Positions 37,775 to 48,040 of a stretch of DNA of 64,000 bases are shown piece after piece; position 1 is the first letter of the stretch, and each line of letters starts with the position of its first letter. A program made the position numbers and the translations under genes. The notes under the pieces were generated by a model that did no database searches, had not been told where the DNA came from, and saw only the letters and a list, made by a program, of their open reading frames with translations. The stretch comes from an uncultured Ruminococcus sp. (GTDB taxonomy: Bacteria > Bacillota > Clostridia > Oscillospirales > Ruminococcaceae): contig NZ_CAMYUE010000003.1 of the NCBI RefSeq assembly GCF_947301925.1, forward strand, positions 1 to 64,000, read 5' to 3'.

Positions 37775-38772
37775 GAAACACCCTCCTCGTATATCTTCTT
37801 GATTACTTCCTCGGTGGATATCTCCTCCAGCTGCATATCCTTTATCTTGTGGGACTTCTGGAGCTGTCCGAGAACGTCTATGACCTTTGACTTGTCCTCG
37901 TCCACCAGTATAGCTATCCACTCGTCGTCAGCGGTTACGGAGAAATTTGGAAGCTCCTTTCCTATGAGCTCTGCCTGAGCCGAAAGCTCGCCGTCGGGAC
38001 GTATCTTCAGTGTACGGTATGAGCCGAAGAAGCTTTTCAGGTGCTCGATATCGTTATCATAGAGCATCTTGCCCTTGTCGATTATTACTATCCTTCTGCA
38101 CAGCGCGTCAACGTCGCCCATATCGTGGGTGGTCAGTATTACCGTGGTATTCTTTTCTTTATTGAGAGCCTGTATGAGCTTCCTTATCTTTGACTTCATT
38201 GAAACGTCAAGACCTATGGTAGGCTCGTCCAGGAAAACTATCTTCGGGTCGTGGAGAAATGCGGCCAGTATATCGCTGAGAGTGCGCTGTCCAAGTGACA
38301 TCTGGCGGACAGGCTTGTGGAGCAGGGGCTCCAGATCTACCAGCGAGCCGTAAAGCTCCAGCATACTGTTGTATTTTTCATCGGGTATCTGATAAATATC
38401 CTTCAGTATCTTGAAGGACTCCACAAGGGGCAGAGCCCACCAGAGCTGGGAACGCTGACCGAATACAACGCCTATCTCCTGAGCGTTCCTTGCGCGGTTG
38501 GCGTAGGGGACTATGCCGTTTGTACGGATCTCTCCGGAGGTAGGTTCGAGAACGCCGGTCATCATTTTTATAGTGGTGGATTTTCCTGCGCCGTTTGGGC
38601 CCAGATATCCGACTATCTCGCCCTGCTGTATGGTCATGCTGATATTGTCCACAGCGCGGACGGTCTTGTAGTTTCTCGAAAACAGATCCTTTATGCTGCC
38701 TTTGAGTCCTTCGCGTCGGTTGAGTACCTTGAATTCCTTTGTAAGGTCTTTTATCTCTATTATTGCTGACAT
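37771..38772 (-). CDS. ABC-type exporter ATPase
   Basis: Walker A GYLGPNGAGKSTTIKMM, signature MSLGQRTLSD, Walker B IVFLDEPTIGLD. Confidence 0.93.
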   Translation of the reverse strand: MSAIIEIKDLTKEFKVLNRREGLKGSIKDLFSRNYKTVRAVDNISMTIQQGEIVGYLGPNGAGKSTTIKMMTGVLEPTSGEIRTNGIVPYANRARNAQEIGVVFGQRSQLWWALPLVESFKILKDIYQIPDEKYNSMLELYGSLVDLEPLLHKPVRQMSLGQRTLSDILAAFLHDPKIVFLDEPTIGLDVSMKSKIRKLIQALNKEKNTTVILTTHDMGDVDALCRRIVIIDKGKMLYDNDIEHLKSFFGSYRTLKIRPDGELSAQAELIGKELPNFSVTADDEWIAILVDEDKSKVIDVLGQLQKSHKIKDMQLEEISTEEVIKKIYEEGVS

Positions 38773-39030
38773 CTTCTCTTTTCCTCTCTTTCCTTAAATA
38801 TCCGCCGATCCGATACGGCCGTCTCTGTGAATTCCTTGTCATAATATCCCGGGTATCGCGGTATTTCGCCGATACTGCTTTAAGATATAGTGTTTAGTAT
38901 AGCACTTTTTCCCTCATTTTGTCAATTACAAACCGATTACAATTTGCAAATACGGAAAAAGCTACAAAAAGGGCTGTGGATAAGCGGAAAACCTCCATAA
39001 ATACTGCGTTTATAACTGCATAGACAAAAA

Positions 39031-39061
39031 ATGCCCCTGTGCAGTCAATGCACAGGGGCAT
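39031..39061. terminator. Bidirectional terminator
   Basis: 13-bp perfect stem ATGCCCCTGTGCA-GTCAA-TGCACAGGGGCAT. Confidence 0.8.
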
Positions 39062-39065
39062 CGCA

Positions 39066-41456
39066 TTATTTTCTGCTCTTCATGAATTCCTCAAGGGACA
39101 TGACGTTTTTGTCAGTAACTGCGGTATAAGCATAGTACGCAAGGATATTTGAAGCGTCAACTGCGTTTATCTCGCCGTCGTGGTTTATATCGGCAGCCAG
39201 CAGCTGCTCCTCGGTGTATCCGCCCTCCTGATTTGTTGCTGTGCGGGCGTAGTAGGCGAGTACGGAGGAAGCGTCCACCGCGTCTATTATACCGTCTCCC
39301 GTAACATCTCCGGGAACGTCCGCCCTGATCTTCTTCCATATCGCACAGAGTTCATGATCCTCGGCAAGCTGCACCGTGCTGTCGGCGGTTATGATATACT
39401 GATCCGTCGGGCTCACATAGAAGCTGTTTACAGTGTAGTCCTCACAGAGCTTATCGCTGTGTATATCAATGAAGCAGAAACATGATCTGTAACAGCTGTC
39501 GTCTATGGTTATCTGTCCGTATATTCGGTTGTCCTCGATGGTGTATGCGGATTCGCTGACTGTTCTGTCGTTAATGTCCAATCCGGTTGGAACTGCGTCG
39601 TTAAGCGCAACGTCGAATACAACAATACTGCCCATCTTGAACTTTGTAGGGGTTTCGCCGTCCCAGCCTGTTTCGTTCTCGGCAGGGGACAGACGTACAA
39701 TAGGCGTATCGTAATAGTCCACGATATTCATTTCACGCTTTACGCCCTCGCCGATAGCCCAGCCTTCAAACTCATAGTTATCACGGATAGGCGTGGGCAG
39801 CTCTCCGTATTTTTCGCCTTCCCTGACCTCCTTGCTTCCGGGAGAAACAGTGCCTCCGCCGGCATTGAAGGCCACCTTTATAGGTGCGGTGGTGGTAGTA
39901 GTTGTTGTTGTTGTGGTAGTTGTCGTGGTCGTGGTAGTGGTCGTAGTTGTGGTGGTAGTTGTTGTGGTAGTGGTGGTAGTTGTGGTCGTAGTGGTAGTTG
40001 TTGTGGTAGTGGTGGTAGTTGTGGTCGTAGTGGTAGTTGTGGTAGTTGTTGTAGTAGTTACGACCAGCTGCTCCTGGGCAGAAGCCAGTGCAGCACAGGC
40101 CTCATCTATCTCCTTCTGTGTGGAGGCAGCGGACTCCATGACCTCAACGGCCTTTTCGAGAGCTGCCTTCAGAGCTGCAACGCTCTCGTCGGTATACTGA
40201 GAGACAGCGCCGCCGTCAAAGAGCTCCTGAACTGCTGATATCTTGTCTGTCAGCTCTTCCTTGTCGGTATCCGCAGGTACAACGAATTCGCTTACGCCCT
40301 TCTTGTAGGCCTTTGATATAACCAGCTGATCGGCTTCTGTATCACCTGTGTAGAGAACGTACTGAACGCCCTGTGCAACAACTGTTGCTATCCTTTTATG
40401 GCTGCCGAGAACAGGAGTCTCCGTGGTCAGGTCGGTAACGAAGCTGCCGTCCTGATAAAGCAGCAGTGAGTTGCCGCTGACAGCGGCGTAATACAGCTTA
40501 TTGTCACTGTCTGTGGTGAGGTCTGCTGCGAAATTGCCGAACTCGCCTTCGCTGTTTTCCACCAGCTCAGCGATATATTTATCATCAGCAGTGGCAGTCT
40601 TTATGAGTTTGAACTTGCCGTTGGTATATATGAGCGCATATGCGTCGCTTCCGATGCCGCAGTATTCATATAAGCTTACAGAATGGTAATCCTCGCTGTA
40701 GGAGGCGCCTCCCTTTGCACATGAATAGCCTGTCTCGTAGCACTTGTCCGAGCCGCCCATCCACTTGTACCATGAATACAGCCAGTAGGCTATATTATAG
40801 CCGTTATCGTTAATGGTGAGCTTAGGCGTTGAGGCGTAGGATCTTTCACCGTCGGGCGATGAGAACCAGCCTGTGCCGCTGACAACGACGTTGCTTACAA
40901 ACTTGCCAGACTCGTTGGTCGCATACATAAGGTCGGCGTCGCGGTAATAGTCGTCATCTGCGCCCTGTGAATCCATGTATGCGATATGGACTTTGCCCTT
41001 GCTGTCTATGCCGATATCGGGCCTGGAGAGCACGCCTTCCGCGTCGTTGCAGTCTTTTGAGGTTATGATGACTGCGTCTGACCAGCCGCTCTTTGCGGAG
41101 TGGGTATAGGCGATATCGCCGTCGGCATTGACGTATGCGATGTGGGCTGTGTTGTTGACCATAGCCAGTGAAGCGTCGGACGCGGCAGGCGCTTCCTTGC
41201 CGACGGGCTGTTCCGTCCAGCTGCCGTTCGTCGGGTTATACACGCCGTAATACAGCTCGCCGCCGTTAACGGAGCTGCCGCTGCTCTCACCGCCCTTGAT
41301 GAGAAGAACGGAGATAGTTCCGTCGGTGCGTACTCCGGCGTCCATGATGAATCTTCCCTTAGGACTCTCCGCAGCCGCGGTGCCGGCTGAGACAGCGGGA
41401 AGCATGGTCAGGCAGAATACCAGTGACATCAGCAGACTTGTGATTCGTTTTTTCAT
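39066..41456 (-). CDS. Secreted dockerin protein with poly-threonine linker and InlB-like repeat
   Basis: Signal MKKRITSLLMSLVFCLTMLPAVSAG; long Thr tract; VAFNAGGGTVSPGSKEVREGEKYGELPTPIRDNYEFEGW; dockerin GDVTGDGIIDAVDASSVLAYYA...ADINHDGEINAVDASNILAYYAY. Start placed at 41456. Confidence 0.88.
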   Translation of the reverse strand: MKKRITSLLMSLVFCLTMLPAVSAGTAAAESPKGRFIMDAGVRTDGTISVLLIKGGESSGSSVNGGELYYGVYNPTNGSWTEQPVGKEAPAASDASLAMVNNTAHIAYVNADGDIAYTHSAKSGWSDAVIITSKDCNDAEGVLSRPDIGIDSKGKVHIAYMDSQGADDDYYRDADLMYATNESGKFVSNVVVSGTGWFSSPDGERSYASTPKLTINDNGYNIAYWLYSWYKWMGGSDKCYETGYSCAKGGASYSEDYHSVSLYEYCGIGSDAYALIYTNGKFKLIKTATADDKYIAELVENSEGEFGNFAADLTTDSDNKLYYAAVSGNSLLLYQDGSFVTDLTTETPVLGSHKRIATVVAQGVQYVLYTGDTEADQLVISKAYKKGVSEFVVPADTDKEELTDKISAVQELFDGGAVSQYTDESVAALKAALEKAVEVMESAASTQKEIDEACAALASAQEQLVVTTTTTTTTTTTTTTTTTTTTTTTTTTTTTTTTTTTTTTTTTTTTTTTTTTTTTTTTTAPIKVAFNAGGGTVSPGSKEVREGEKYGELPTPIRDNYEFEGWAIGEGVKREMNIVDYYDTPIVRLSPAENETGWDGETPTKFKMGSIVVFDVALNDAVPTGLDINDRTVSESAYTIEDNRIYGQITIDDSCYRSCFCFIDIHSDKLCEDYTVNSFYVSPTDQYIITADSTVQLAEDHELCAIWKKIRADVPGDVTGDGIIDAVDASSVLAYYARTATNQEGGYTEEQLLAADINHDGEINAVDASNILAYYAYTAVTDKNVMSLEEFMKSRK
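39889..40060 (-). repeat. Low-complexity ACN-codon tract encoding poly-Thr
   Basis: GTGGTAGTTGTC... triplet tract; minus strand encodes uninterrupted Thr run. Confidence 0.9.
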
Positions 41457-42118
41457 GATCTCGACCCCCTTTAAAAATGATTGCTGCGATACTGCGGCTT
41501 TTAAGGCATATCGCTGCCGCTCGCGCAGAAAAAAATAAAAAGCGCAGTTCACACGTCTGTGAATACTGCGCTTAATTGAACCTTTCCTGATACAAGACAC
41601 AGTAAGCCATATATTAAATGAATAATGTCACTGCATGATGTATGTACATAGCTGTCATCTCCATTTCTGATGAAGTATGATGCGGATATTTTCAAGTTCA
41701 TTTTACCACATATATCATATTATGTCAATACAATGTCGAAAATTTTTGTGAACATTTTCTGAATTGCCGAAGCGTGGAGCATAGTGCGATAAGCGGACTG
41801 CGCTGCAATGGAATGTGATTTGCTTAATATATTGTACCAAATAAACGGGAGTTTTTTTAAAATCGCAAAAAACAGTCAGCAATTTTTATTTATTTACTTG
41901 ACTGGAGAAGAAAAATATGGTAAAATAAGACATATATATGTAAAGTATGCCCTTGAATGATTGGGCATTTCGGCGAAAATTCTGAGCTGTATCGTCAGGA
42001 TCCGCTTATATAGGCGAATTCCCGCGGCCATAGCTTTTGCTTCGGCAGCTCCTGCGGACGCTGTGTGACCGCGGAGCTCCGGCTTCGGAATACATCGGCT
42101 TTAACAGGAGGTATGCGC

Positions 42119-42682
42119 ATGGATTACGAATACTACTACAATCAGGCACGAAATCGCTATTATGACGCTTGTTCGGGTATCAACGAATGTGAGAACCGCG
42201 CAAACGAGCTTACACAGCAGAAGAATCAGCTCCTGGCAGAGCTCAACAGCCTCAACGCTGAGCTTGCAAGGAACAGAACGGCTCTCAACGATCTTATAAA
42301 CATCATAAATCGTGAGGACAGCCTTAACAGCAGTCTCACTACCGTTGTGAACGATACGGACGAGGCTTCGACGAATTTCGGCGGCATGGCGGACGCCTCC
42401 GATACGCCTGATGTGGATCTCAACGCCGTCTTCAGCGATGAGATGGCGGCTACAAGGAGCACTCTCACAGGTGCTATGGACGACTTCAAGGCCAAAAAGA
42501 CTATGGTGGAGACACGCATAGCCGAGCTTGAGGCTGCTATCAGGGATACCGAGAACCGTATAGCCGATACCGAACAGGCTATACGCATCGCCAGATCCAA
42601 TGCGGACTCATGGCGCAGCACCAAGTACAATGCTTCCATGGATATGGAATACTACAGACGCAAGATGAACGAGGATGACTAA
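42119..42682 (+). CDS. Coiled-coil protein at the start of the T7SS-like operon
   Basis: MDYEYYYNQARNRYYDACSGINECENRANELTQQKNQLLAELNSLNAELARNR...; AGGAGG RBS; adjacent to T7SS effectors. Confidence 0.6.
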   Translation: MDYEYYYNQARNRYYDACSGINECENRANELTQQKNQLLAELNSLNAELARNRTALNDLINIINREDSLNSSLTTVVNDTDEASTNFGGMADASDTPDVDLNAVFSDEMAATRSTLTGAMDDFKAKKTMVETRIAELEAAIRDTENRIADTEQAIRIARSNADSWRSTKYNASMDMEYYRRKMNEDD

Positions 42683-42709
42683 GCCCTATTCTTTTGAGGG
42701 AGGCACTGT

Positions 42710-44116
42710 ATGTCCACTATAACATTGTATGCGAGCAAGCTGAACCAGATGCCCTCGCTGATCCTTATGCTGAAGCGCTCCGTGGGCTTTTACGGCGGGG
42801 ATCTTGATGAGGTCAGACAGCTGGCACGCTCTATAGACAGCGATGTATGCGACCTTGAGGACGTTATAAGCTCTCTGAGATCGTCCTCCGACACACAGAC
42901 CGATAAGGCCGCTGCCCTTGATACCATCCAGGCTGATCTGGAGGACTTCATAGAAGATACCACAAAAATAGATTCGGCTGCCGCAGAGGCTATAGCCACC
43001 GCGGAGGAGGACTTTTATGATACCTATGATTATCTCAGACCCCAGGAGGATTCCTTCTGGGACGGTGTGGGCGAGTTCTTCAACGATGTGGGCAAGTTCC
43101 TTTCAGGTTCCTGGGAGATAGTAAAGAATGCCTGCCTGAGCTTTTCACAGTGGTGCAAGGACAATGAACTGTTCGTGCTTGCAGGCTGTGTGGCGCTGCT
43201 TGGCGGACTGGCCGTGCTCGGCACGCTGATCGTATCGGCGGCTCCATGGCTCCCCGGAGTGCTGCTGCTCCTGAAGGAGGGTGGATCGCTTCTCTTTGAC
43301 AACGTGATCGCTCCTCTGGGAACGCTCATAATGAACTCTCCTCTGGGAGACTATATAAACGATTTTGCCTGCAAGTTCATAAGCGAGATGGGCGAGATCA
43401 TAAATACGGAGTGGTTCGGCAATATCGTCGAAGGTTTCGTAACGCTGTTCGGTCCCTTTATCGAGGTGGGAAAGATATGGATGAAGCATCATCTTCCCGG
43501 TTCCGATTTCGTTGCGGGACTCATCGGCGCAGAGTACGATCCCGACACAGGTATATACCATATAAAACAGGATTCCTGGCAGAGCTGGGGACCTATCGGT
43601 TACAACGACGGCTACGATAACGTTTTCAGACGCGGCGTAGGAGCTACAGGAAATACCATCGGTGTGTACAAGCAGGAATTCACCGTTGACGGCCAGACCT
43701 TTATAGTCTGGGCATGGAAGGGTGACTACATGAACCTGGGCGCAGGTGCGGAAACCGGCATCTATCAGTCCACGGGCGACGGCTTCCACTACACTACGGC
43801 TACGGAATACGCCTGCGATATGGAGCTGATACTCAATTATAACGGTGAGCAGCTATTTGACTACTCTCCCTACGGGGATGAAGCACGCTGGAACAACGGC
43901 GCACAGTGGTGGGTGAACGGCTTCGATCCCAGTCATCAGAACATCAATGCAGATCATCTTGACTCTACAACGATAATCGACTTCAACACCATGGAGAACG
44001 GCCGCGAGATGTTCTATGCCCTTGAACAGAGCGTGGGAAGCGATCCCTCGGCACAGGGCGGTACATGGACATTCGATGACAGCAACGGTCATCTTACAGC
44101 AACACTTAAATGGTAA
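42710..44116 (+). CDS. T7SS-like effector 1 (LXG-like N-terminal module, variable C-terminus)
   Basis: MSTITLYASKLNQMPSLILMLKRSVG...VCDLEDVISSLRSSSDTQTDKAAALDT...EEDFYDTYDYLRPQ, shared with 45003, 46658, 48041. Confidence 0.7.
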   Translation: MSTITLYASKLNQMPSLILMLKRSVGFYGGDLDEVRQLARSIDSDVCDLEDVISSLRSSSDTQTDKAAALDTIQADLEDFIEDTTKIDSAAAEAIATAEEDFYDTYDYLRPQEDSFWDGVGEFFNDVGKFLSGSWEIVKNACLSFSQWCKDNELFVLAGCVALLGGLAVLGTLIVSAAPWLPGVLLLLKEGGSLLFDNVIAPLGTLIMNSPLGDYINDFACKFISEMGEIINTEWFGNIVEGFVTLFGPFIEVGKIWMKHHLPGSDFVAGLIGAEYDPDTGIYHIKQDSWQSWGPIGYNDGYDNVFRRGVGATGNTIGVYKQEFTVDGQTFIVWAWKGDYMNLGAGAETGIYQSTGDGFHYTTATEYACDMELILNYNGEQLFDYSPYGDEARWNNGAQWWVNGFDPSHQNINADHLDSTTIIDFNTMENGREMFYALEQSVGSDPSAQGGTWTFDDSNGHLTATLKW

Positions 44117-44124
44117 AGGGATAA

Positions 44125-44967
44125 ATGAAGAAACTACTTATGTTATGTCTGTCGGCGGTTATGCTGGCGGCAGCTTCCTGCTCTGCGCTGGACAAGCTGG
44201 GAGACAGGATAAAAAAAGAGCAGAACTCCTTCAAGGACTTCGAGAAAAAAGCCATGAAGGCTCTTGCGGAGAACGACAGGGAGCTGCTTAAAAGCTGTTT
44301 TTCACAGAAGGCTCTGGAAAGAGCGTCCGACTTTGACAAGGGGCTGGACTATGTGTTCGACCTTTACAGGGACGGCAAGGGCAGGGTCGTTGACGATAAC
44401 AGCAAAAGCTATTCATATTACGAAAGAGACAGGAAATACAAGGTCGTTCACGCATGGTGCAAGTTCAATGCGGGAGAGAATTCCTATAAAATGGTATGGA
44501 CGCAGTGGCTGGAAGACAGCGGCGATCCCTCCATGGTGGGAGTTTACAGTTTCGATCTCATAGAGATCACAGGCAATGAGGAATACCTCTTCTGGGACGT
44601 GGCCGGCATAGGCTATCCCGAGAGATACTGCGTGCATCAGACCTTTTCCGAGCTCACAGGCTCCGATACCGGCGCGGCAGATGTTTTCTCCGACGAGCTG
44701 ATGGAAAATGCGGTGCCTGTTGAGAAAAAATATATGCTGAGAGTCATAGACTACATCGGCAGCAATGATGTGGGGACTCTCTGGGTAGACGACAGCAAGG
44801 GCTGTCTGGATACTTATGCCGAGATCAGGTATGATCTGCATGATTATATCATGTGTCTCAGATCTGACGGCGAAAAGATAACCGCAGCGTCCCTGGCGGA
44901 CAGTGCGGAGAATATCATCATCAAAGACAATGAGATAAACGGGTTTGCCGAGATGCTTGCCGACTGA
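44125..44967 (+). CDS. Lipoprotein, candidate immunity/accessory for effector 1
   Basis: MKKLLMLCLSAVMLAAASCSAL lipobox; follows effector by 8 nt. Confidence 0.55.
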   Translation: MKKLLMLCLSAVMLAAASCSALDKLGDRIKKEQNSFKDFEKKAMKALAENDRELLKSCFSQKALERASDFDKGLDYVFDLYRDGKGRVVDDNSKSYSYYERDRKYKVVHAWCKFNAGENSYKMVWTQWLEDSGDPSMVGVYSFDLIEITGNEEYLFWDVAGIGYPERYCVHQTFSELTGSDTGAADVFSDELMENAVPVEKKYMLRVIDYIGSNDVGTLWVDDSKGCLDTYAEIRYDLHDYIMCLRSDGEKITAASLADSAENIIIKDNEINGFAEMLAD

Positions 44968-45002
44968 CAGCGGAACAGGCGCCCGAAAAGGGGTGTAAAG
45001 CT

Positions 45003-46100
45003 TTGTCAACAATTGCTTTGTATGCAGGTAAGGCGAATATGATGCCCGATCTGCTGAGAAATCTGAGATCAACTGTAAGCAGCTTATCAGGCAGGGTGGA
45101 AGATGTCACCATGAGGGCTGCTGCCGTGGATAACGGCGTTTGCGACCTGACAGCGGTTATTAGCTCGCTGAGATCCTCAACCGCTACTCAGGATGATAAG
45201 GCGGCATTTCTGAAGGATGCAGCCGAAAGAACAGAGCAGTTCCTGGACGATGTGGAAAGGATCGACGAGGAGGCTGCTGAGGCTATCAGGCAGAGCAAGG
45301 ACGATTTTTACGAAAAATATGACTATCTCAAGCCCGACTGCGAGAAGAGCGGCTGGGAGAGCTTCTGGGAAGGCGCAAAGGAATGGTGCAAGGATCACTG
45401 GAAGGCTATAGTTACAGTTGTTCTTGTCATCGCTGCCGTGGTTATAATCGTTGCTACCGCAGGAACTGCGCTGGGACCTCTTGCAGCTCTGGCTGTTACT
45501 CTGGCGAAGGGGGTTCTTATCGGAACGCTGGTGGGCGGACTCATGGGAGGTATCGTTGGCGGCTTGTCGCCTAACAGCACCTTCCTTGAAGGACTTGAGT
45601 CAGGCGCCTTCGGCGGCGCTGTAGGCGGCCTTATCACAGGCGGCCTTGGCAGTGCTGTATCAGCGATCTCAGGCGTGGCTGAGCTGACTATGGCGCAGTC
45701 CATGCTGGTGGGCGGCTTCGGAGACGGTCTGACTTCCATAATAACCGATCTGGGAGACCGCTTTATCAAGGGCGACGATATCTCCGCAGGCGAATTCGTT
45801 TTCGACGCTCTGTTCTCCTTCGGAACAGGTGCTCTGTTCTCGGGACTGGGAGAGCGTCTGGGCGATATCATACCGCCGCTGAAGATAAACGGCCTGAACA
45901 AGGGCACGGGCAGCTGGAAATATGTATGGAAGTACGAGGCGGCCAATGCGGGCCGCAACGGCAGGACCATAAGCCTGAAGGCTCTGTTCAAGGGGCTGGG
46001 AGCCGATTTCATAGACGGCGTACTGGATCACGGAATAGAGTTCTTCAAGAGCAGTACAGGCGAGTTCTGGGATTGGTACAAGTCCAAGGTACCCGCATGA
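45003..46100 (+). CDS. T7SS-like effector 2 (TTG start, glycine-rich TM C-terminus)
   Basis: Shared N-module STIALYAGKANMMPDLLRNLRSTV...VCDLTAVISSLRSSTATQDDKAAFL...KDDFYEKYDYLKPD; C-terminal Gly-zipper-like TM stretches. Confidence 0.7.
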   Translation: MSTIALYAGKANMMPDLLRNLRSTVSSLSGRVEDVTMRAAAVDNGVCDLTAVISSLRSSTATQDDKAAFLKDAAERTEQFLDDVERIDEEAAEAIRQSKDDFYEKYDYLKPDCEKSGWESFWEGAKEWCKDHWKAIVTVVLVIAAVVIIVATAGTALGPLAALAVTLAKGVLIGTLVGGLMGGIVGGLSPNSTFLEGLESGAFGGAVGGLITGGLGSAVSAISGVAELTMAQSMLVGGFGDGLTSIITDLGDRFIKGDDISAGEFVFDALFSFGTGALFSGLGERLGDIIPPLKINGLNKGTGSWKYVWKYEAANAGRNGRTISLKALFKGLGADFIDGVLDHGIEFFKSSTGEFWDWYKSKVPA

Positions 46101-46109
46101 TAATTATGT

Positions 46110-46589
46110 ATGAATAATAGTTTTACCGTAAGATACAAAGTATCAGATCTGCTGCTGACCTTGCCGATCATCGCTTTTTTTGCCGTATTGGCTGTGTTTA
46201 TGCTTATATTCAGCAGCATGAAGGCTCTTTCGGTGGTATTCCTCATTATGCTGGCACCGGCAGCTGCGGCGCTGATATTCCCTGTGCTGCTGTTCAGCCT
46301 GAAAGTTGACGGAGACAAGCTGTATTCAAGTTCGAGAAGCGGGAAAAAGTATGACTTTACCCTGAAGGACATCGAGAATATCTCCTATCGGGAGTACAGC
46401 CGCGGAAAGTACGGTCCGAGGTTCTTTCTGGAGATCAGGACCGCAGATAAGACTGTAACTCTCCGCCGGACCATGAAGGGGTTCGGGGAGCTTGCGGCAT
46501 ATCTGCTGGACAGATACGGCTCGGGCGAGCTTGCTCCTTCCGTGATACCGAAGAAAAGCCTGAAAAGTCTTCAGGAGCTTGCGCAGTGA
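46110..46589 (+). CDS. Two-TM membrane protein, candidate immunity for effector 2
   Basis: MNNSFTVRYKVSDLLLTLPIIAFFAVLAVFMLIFSSMKALSVVFLIMLAPAAAALIFPVLLF; 9-nt gap after effector. Confidence 0.5.
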   Translation: MNNSFTVRYKVSDLLLTLPIIAFFAVLAVFMLIFSSMKALSVVFLIMLAPAAAALIFPVLLFSLKVDGDKLYSSSRSGKKYDFTLKDIENISYREYSRGKYGPRFFLEIRTADKTVTLRRTMKGFGELAAYLLDRYGSGELAPSVIPKKSLKSLQELAQ

Positions 46590-46657
46590 GCAGATAATGA
46601 CATAAGCGATACGATTCAGCAAATGGTATCATTTACCGGAAAAGAGATGATGACGAT

Positions 46658-47689
46658 TTGGCAACGATAACGCTTTACGCGAGTAAGATAAATAATATGT
46701 CAGGGCTTTTAAGGACTGCAAAGAGCTCGGTGGGGACGTTCAACGAGGGGCTCGGCTCTCTTGTGAGCAGCGCCCTCAGCGTTGACAGCGGAGTGTGCAG
46801 CCTTGACGATACTATAAATGCCCTGAGGTCTTCAACGGATACTCAGGAGGACAAGATAAGCGCTCTTGAAGCCTTCGCGGAGGAAACAGAGTACTTTGCC
46901 GACGAGGCGGCAAGGATAGACGGTGAAGCGGCCGAGGCTATAAACAGCAGCAAGGACGACTTCTACGATGATTACTACTACCTGAAGCCCGACAGTGAAA
47001 AGAGCGGATGGGAAAAGTTCAAGGACGGACTCAAGGATATAGGCGAATGGTGCAAGGAGCACTGGAAGGAAATAGTCCTTACCATTGTTATAATTGTCGG
47101 CGTTGTCCTTGCAGTCGCTGCAGTCATAGCTTCAGGCGGACTGGCTCTTGTGCCTCTTCTCACAGCGCTGGGAGTTTCTGCGTCAGCTGCCGCGGCGATA
47201 AGTACAGGCGTTGCGGTGGTGGCTGTGTCGTCAGCCATTATTGCAGGCGTTCTCAATGTAGGAAGCCTCTGGGGCGGATTCCAGAGTGAGGGCTGGCAGA
47301 AATTCAGGACTGTGATGAACTGGGTCAGCTGCATCTCCAACCTTACATATTCTGTTGGAATGCTGTACAACAATATCTACGGAATTTCCAACTCGGAACT
47401 GAGCAACTGGACTAATGACCCCGACAGGCTTATCCCTGTGACAAGATGGGGACGTCCGGGACTTCAGGATGGCGATTGGGTAATGCGCGGAGGCAAGAAT
47501 CCCTGGAACTACTTCTGGTCAGGAAAATGGCAGCCCGGTTTTGGCAATCGCTTTGCCTGGCCATCGTCAGGCACTACCTATTGGGTGCCAAAGAGCTCTA
47601 TACATATCCCCACAGGCGGACAGCATTTCTTTGACAAAGGAGCCTTTGCGGTGATAAAATGGCTACTCGGTCAGTGTATGTATAAGTGA
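46658..47689 (+). CDS. T7SS-like effector 3 (TTG start)
   Basis: ATITLYASKINNMSGLLRTAKSSVGTFNEGLGSLVSSALSVDSGVCSLDDTINALRSSTDTQEDK; distinct C-terminus. Confidence 0.7.
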   Translation: MATITLYASKINNMSGLLRTAKSSVGTFNEGLGSLVSSALSVDSGVCSLDDTINALRSSTDTQEDKISALEAFAEETEYFADEAARIDGEAAEAINSSKDDFYDDYYYLKPDSEKSGWEKFKDGLKDIGEWCKEHWKEIVLTIVIIVGVVLAVAAVIASGGLALVPLLTALGVSASAAAAISTGVAVVAVSSAIIAGVLNVGSLWGGFQSEGWQKFRTVMNWVSCISNLTYSVGMLYNNIYGISNSELSNWTNDPDRLIPVTRWGRPGLQDGDWVMRGGKNPWNYFWSGKWQPGFGNRFAWPSSGTTYWVPKSSIHIPTGGQHFFDKGAFAVIKWLLGQCMYK

Positions 47690-47698
47690 GAAGCTTAT

Positions 47699-47971
47699 AT
47701 GAAATATGTGTTCATGATCATTTCGGCGGTCTGTATCCTACCCGGAGCCGCAATAGCCATAGGCAACTGGGCAGGTGTATACAAGGCGGCTGTGAAAAAG
47801 GAAAAAACAGGCTCGTGGATCCCTTTGATAGGCGGTATCCTGCTGCTTATCGGACTTCTGCTGTTCCCACATGATCTTACTAAGAAGCTGTGCTGGATCG
47901 GTCTGATAGCCGATTGGGGATGTATCCCCGGGATAGTTTATTCCGTTGCAGCTGTTCTGCGAAGGAAATGA
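47699..47971 (+). CDS. Small membrane protein, candidate immunity for effector 3
   Basis: 90 aa with hydrophobic segments directly after effector 3. Confidence 0.5.
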   Translation: MKYVFMIISAVCILPGAAIAIGNWAGVYKAAVKKEKTGSWIPLIGGILLLIGLLLFPHDLTKKLCWIGLIADWGCIPGIVYSVAAVLRRK

Positions 47972-48040
47972 GTTTGGTTTCTGTGAAAAAACGGAAAAAG
48001 ATATGAATTATTATTATCTTAGAAAAGAGATGATAACGAT

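Noticed and set aside
39793-40200. Plus-strand poly-Val ORF
   Set aside because: Antisense of the poly-Thr tract; low-complexity artefact.
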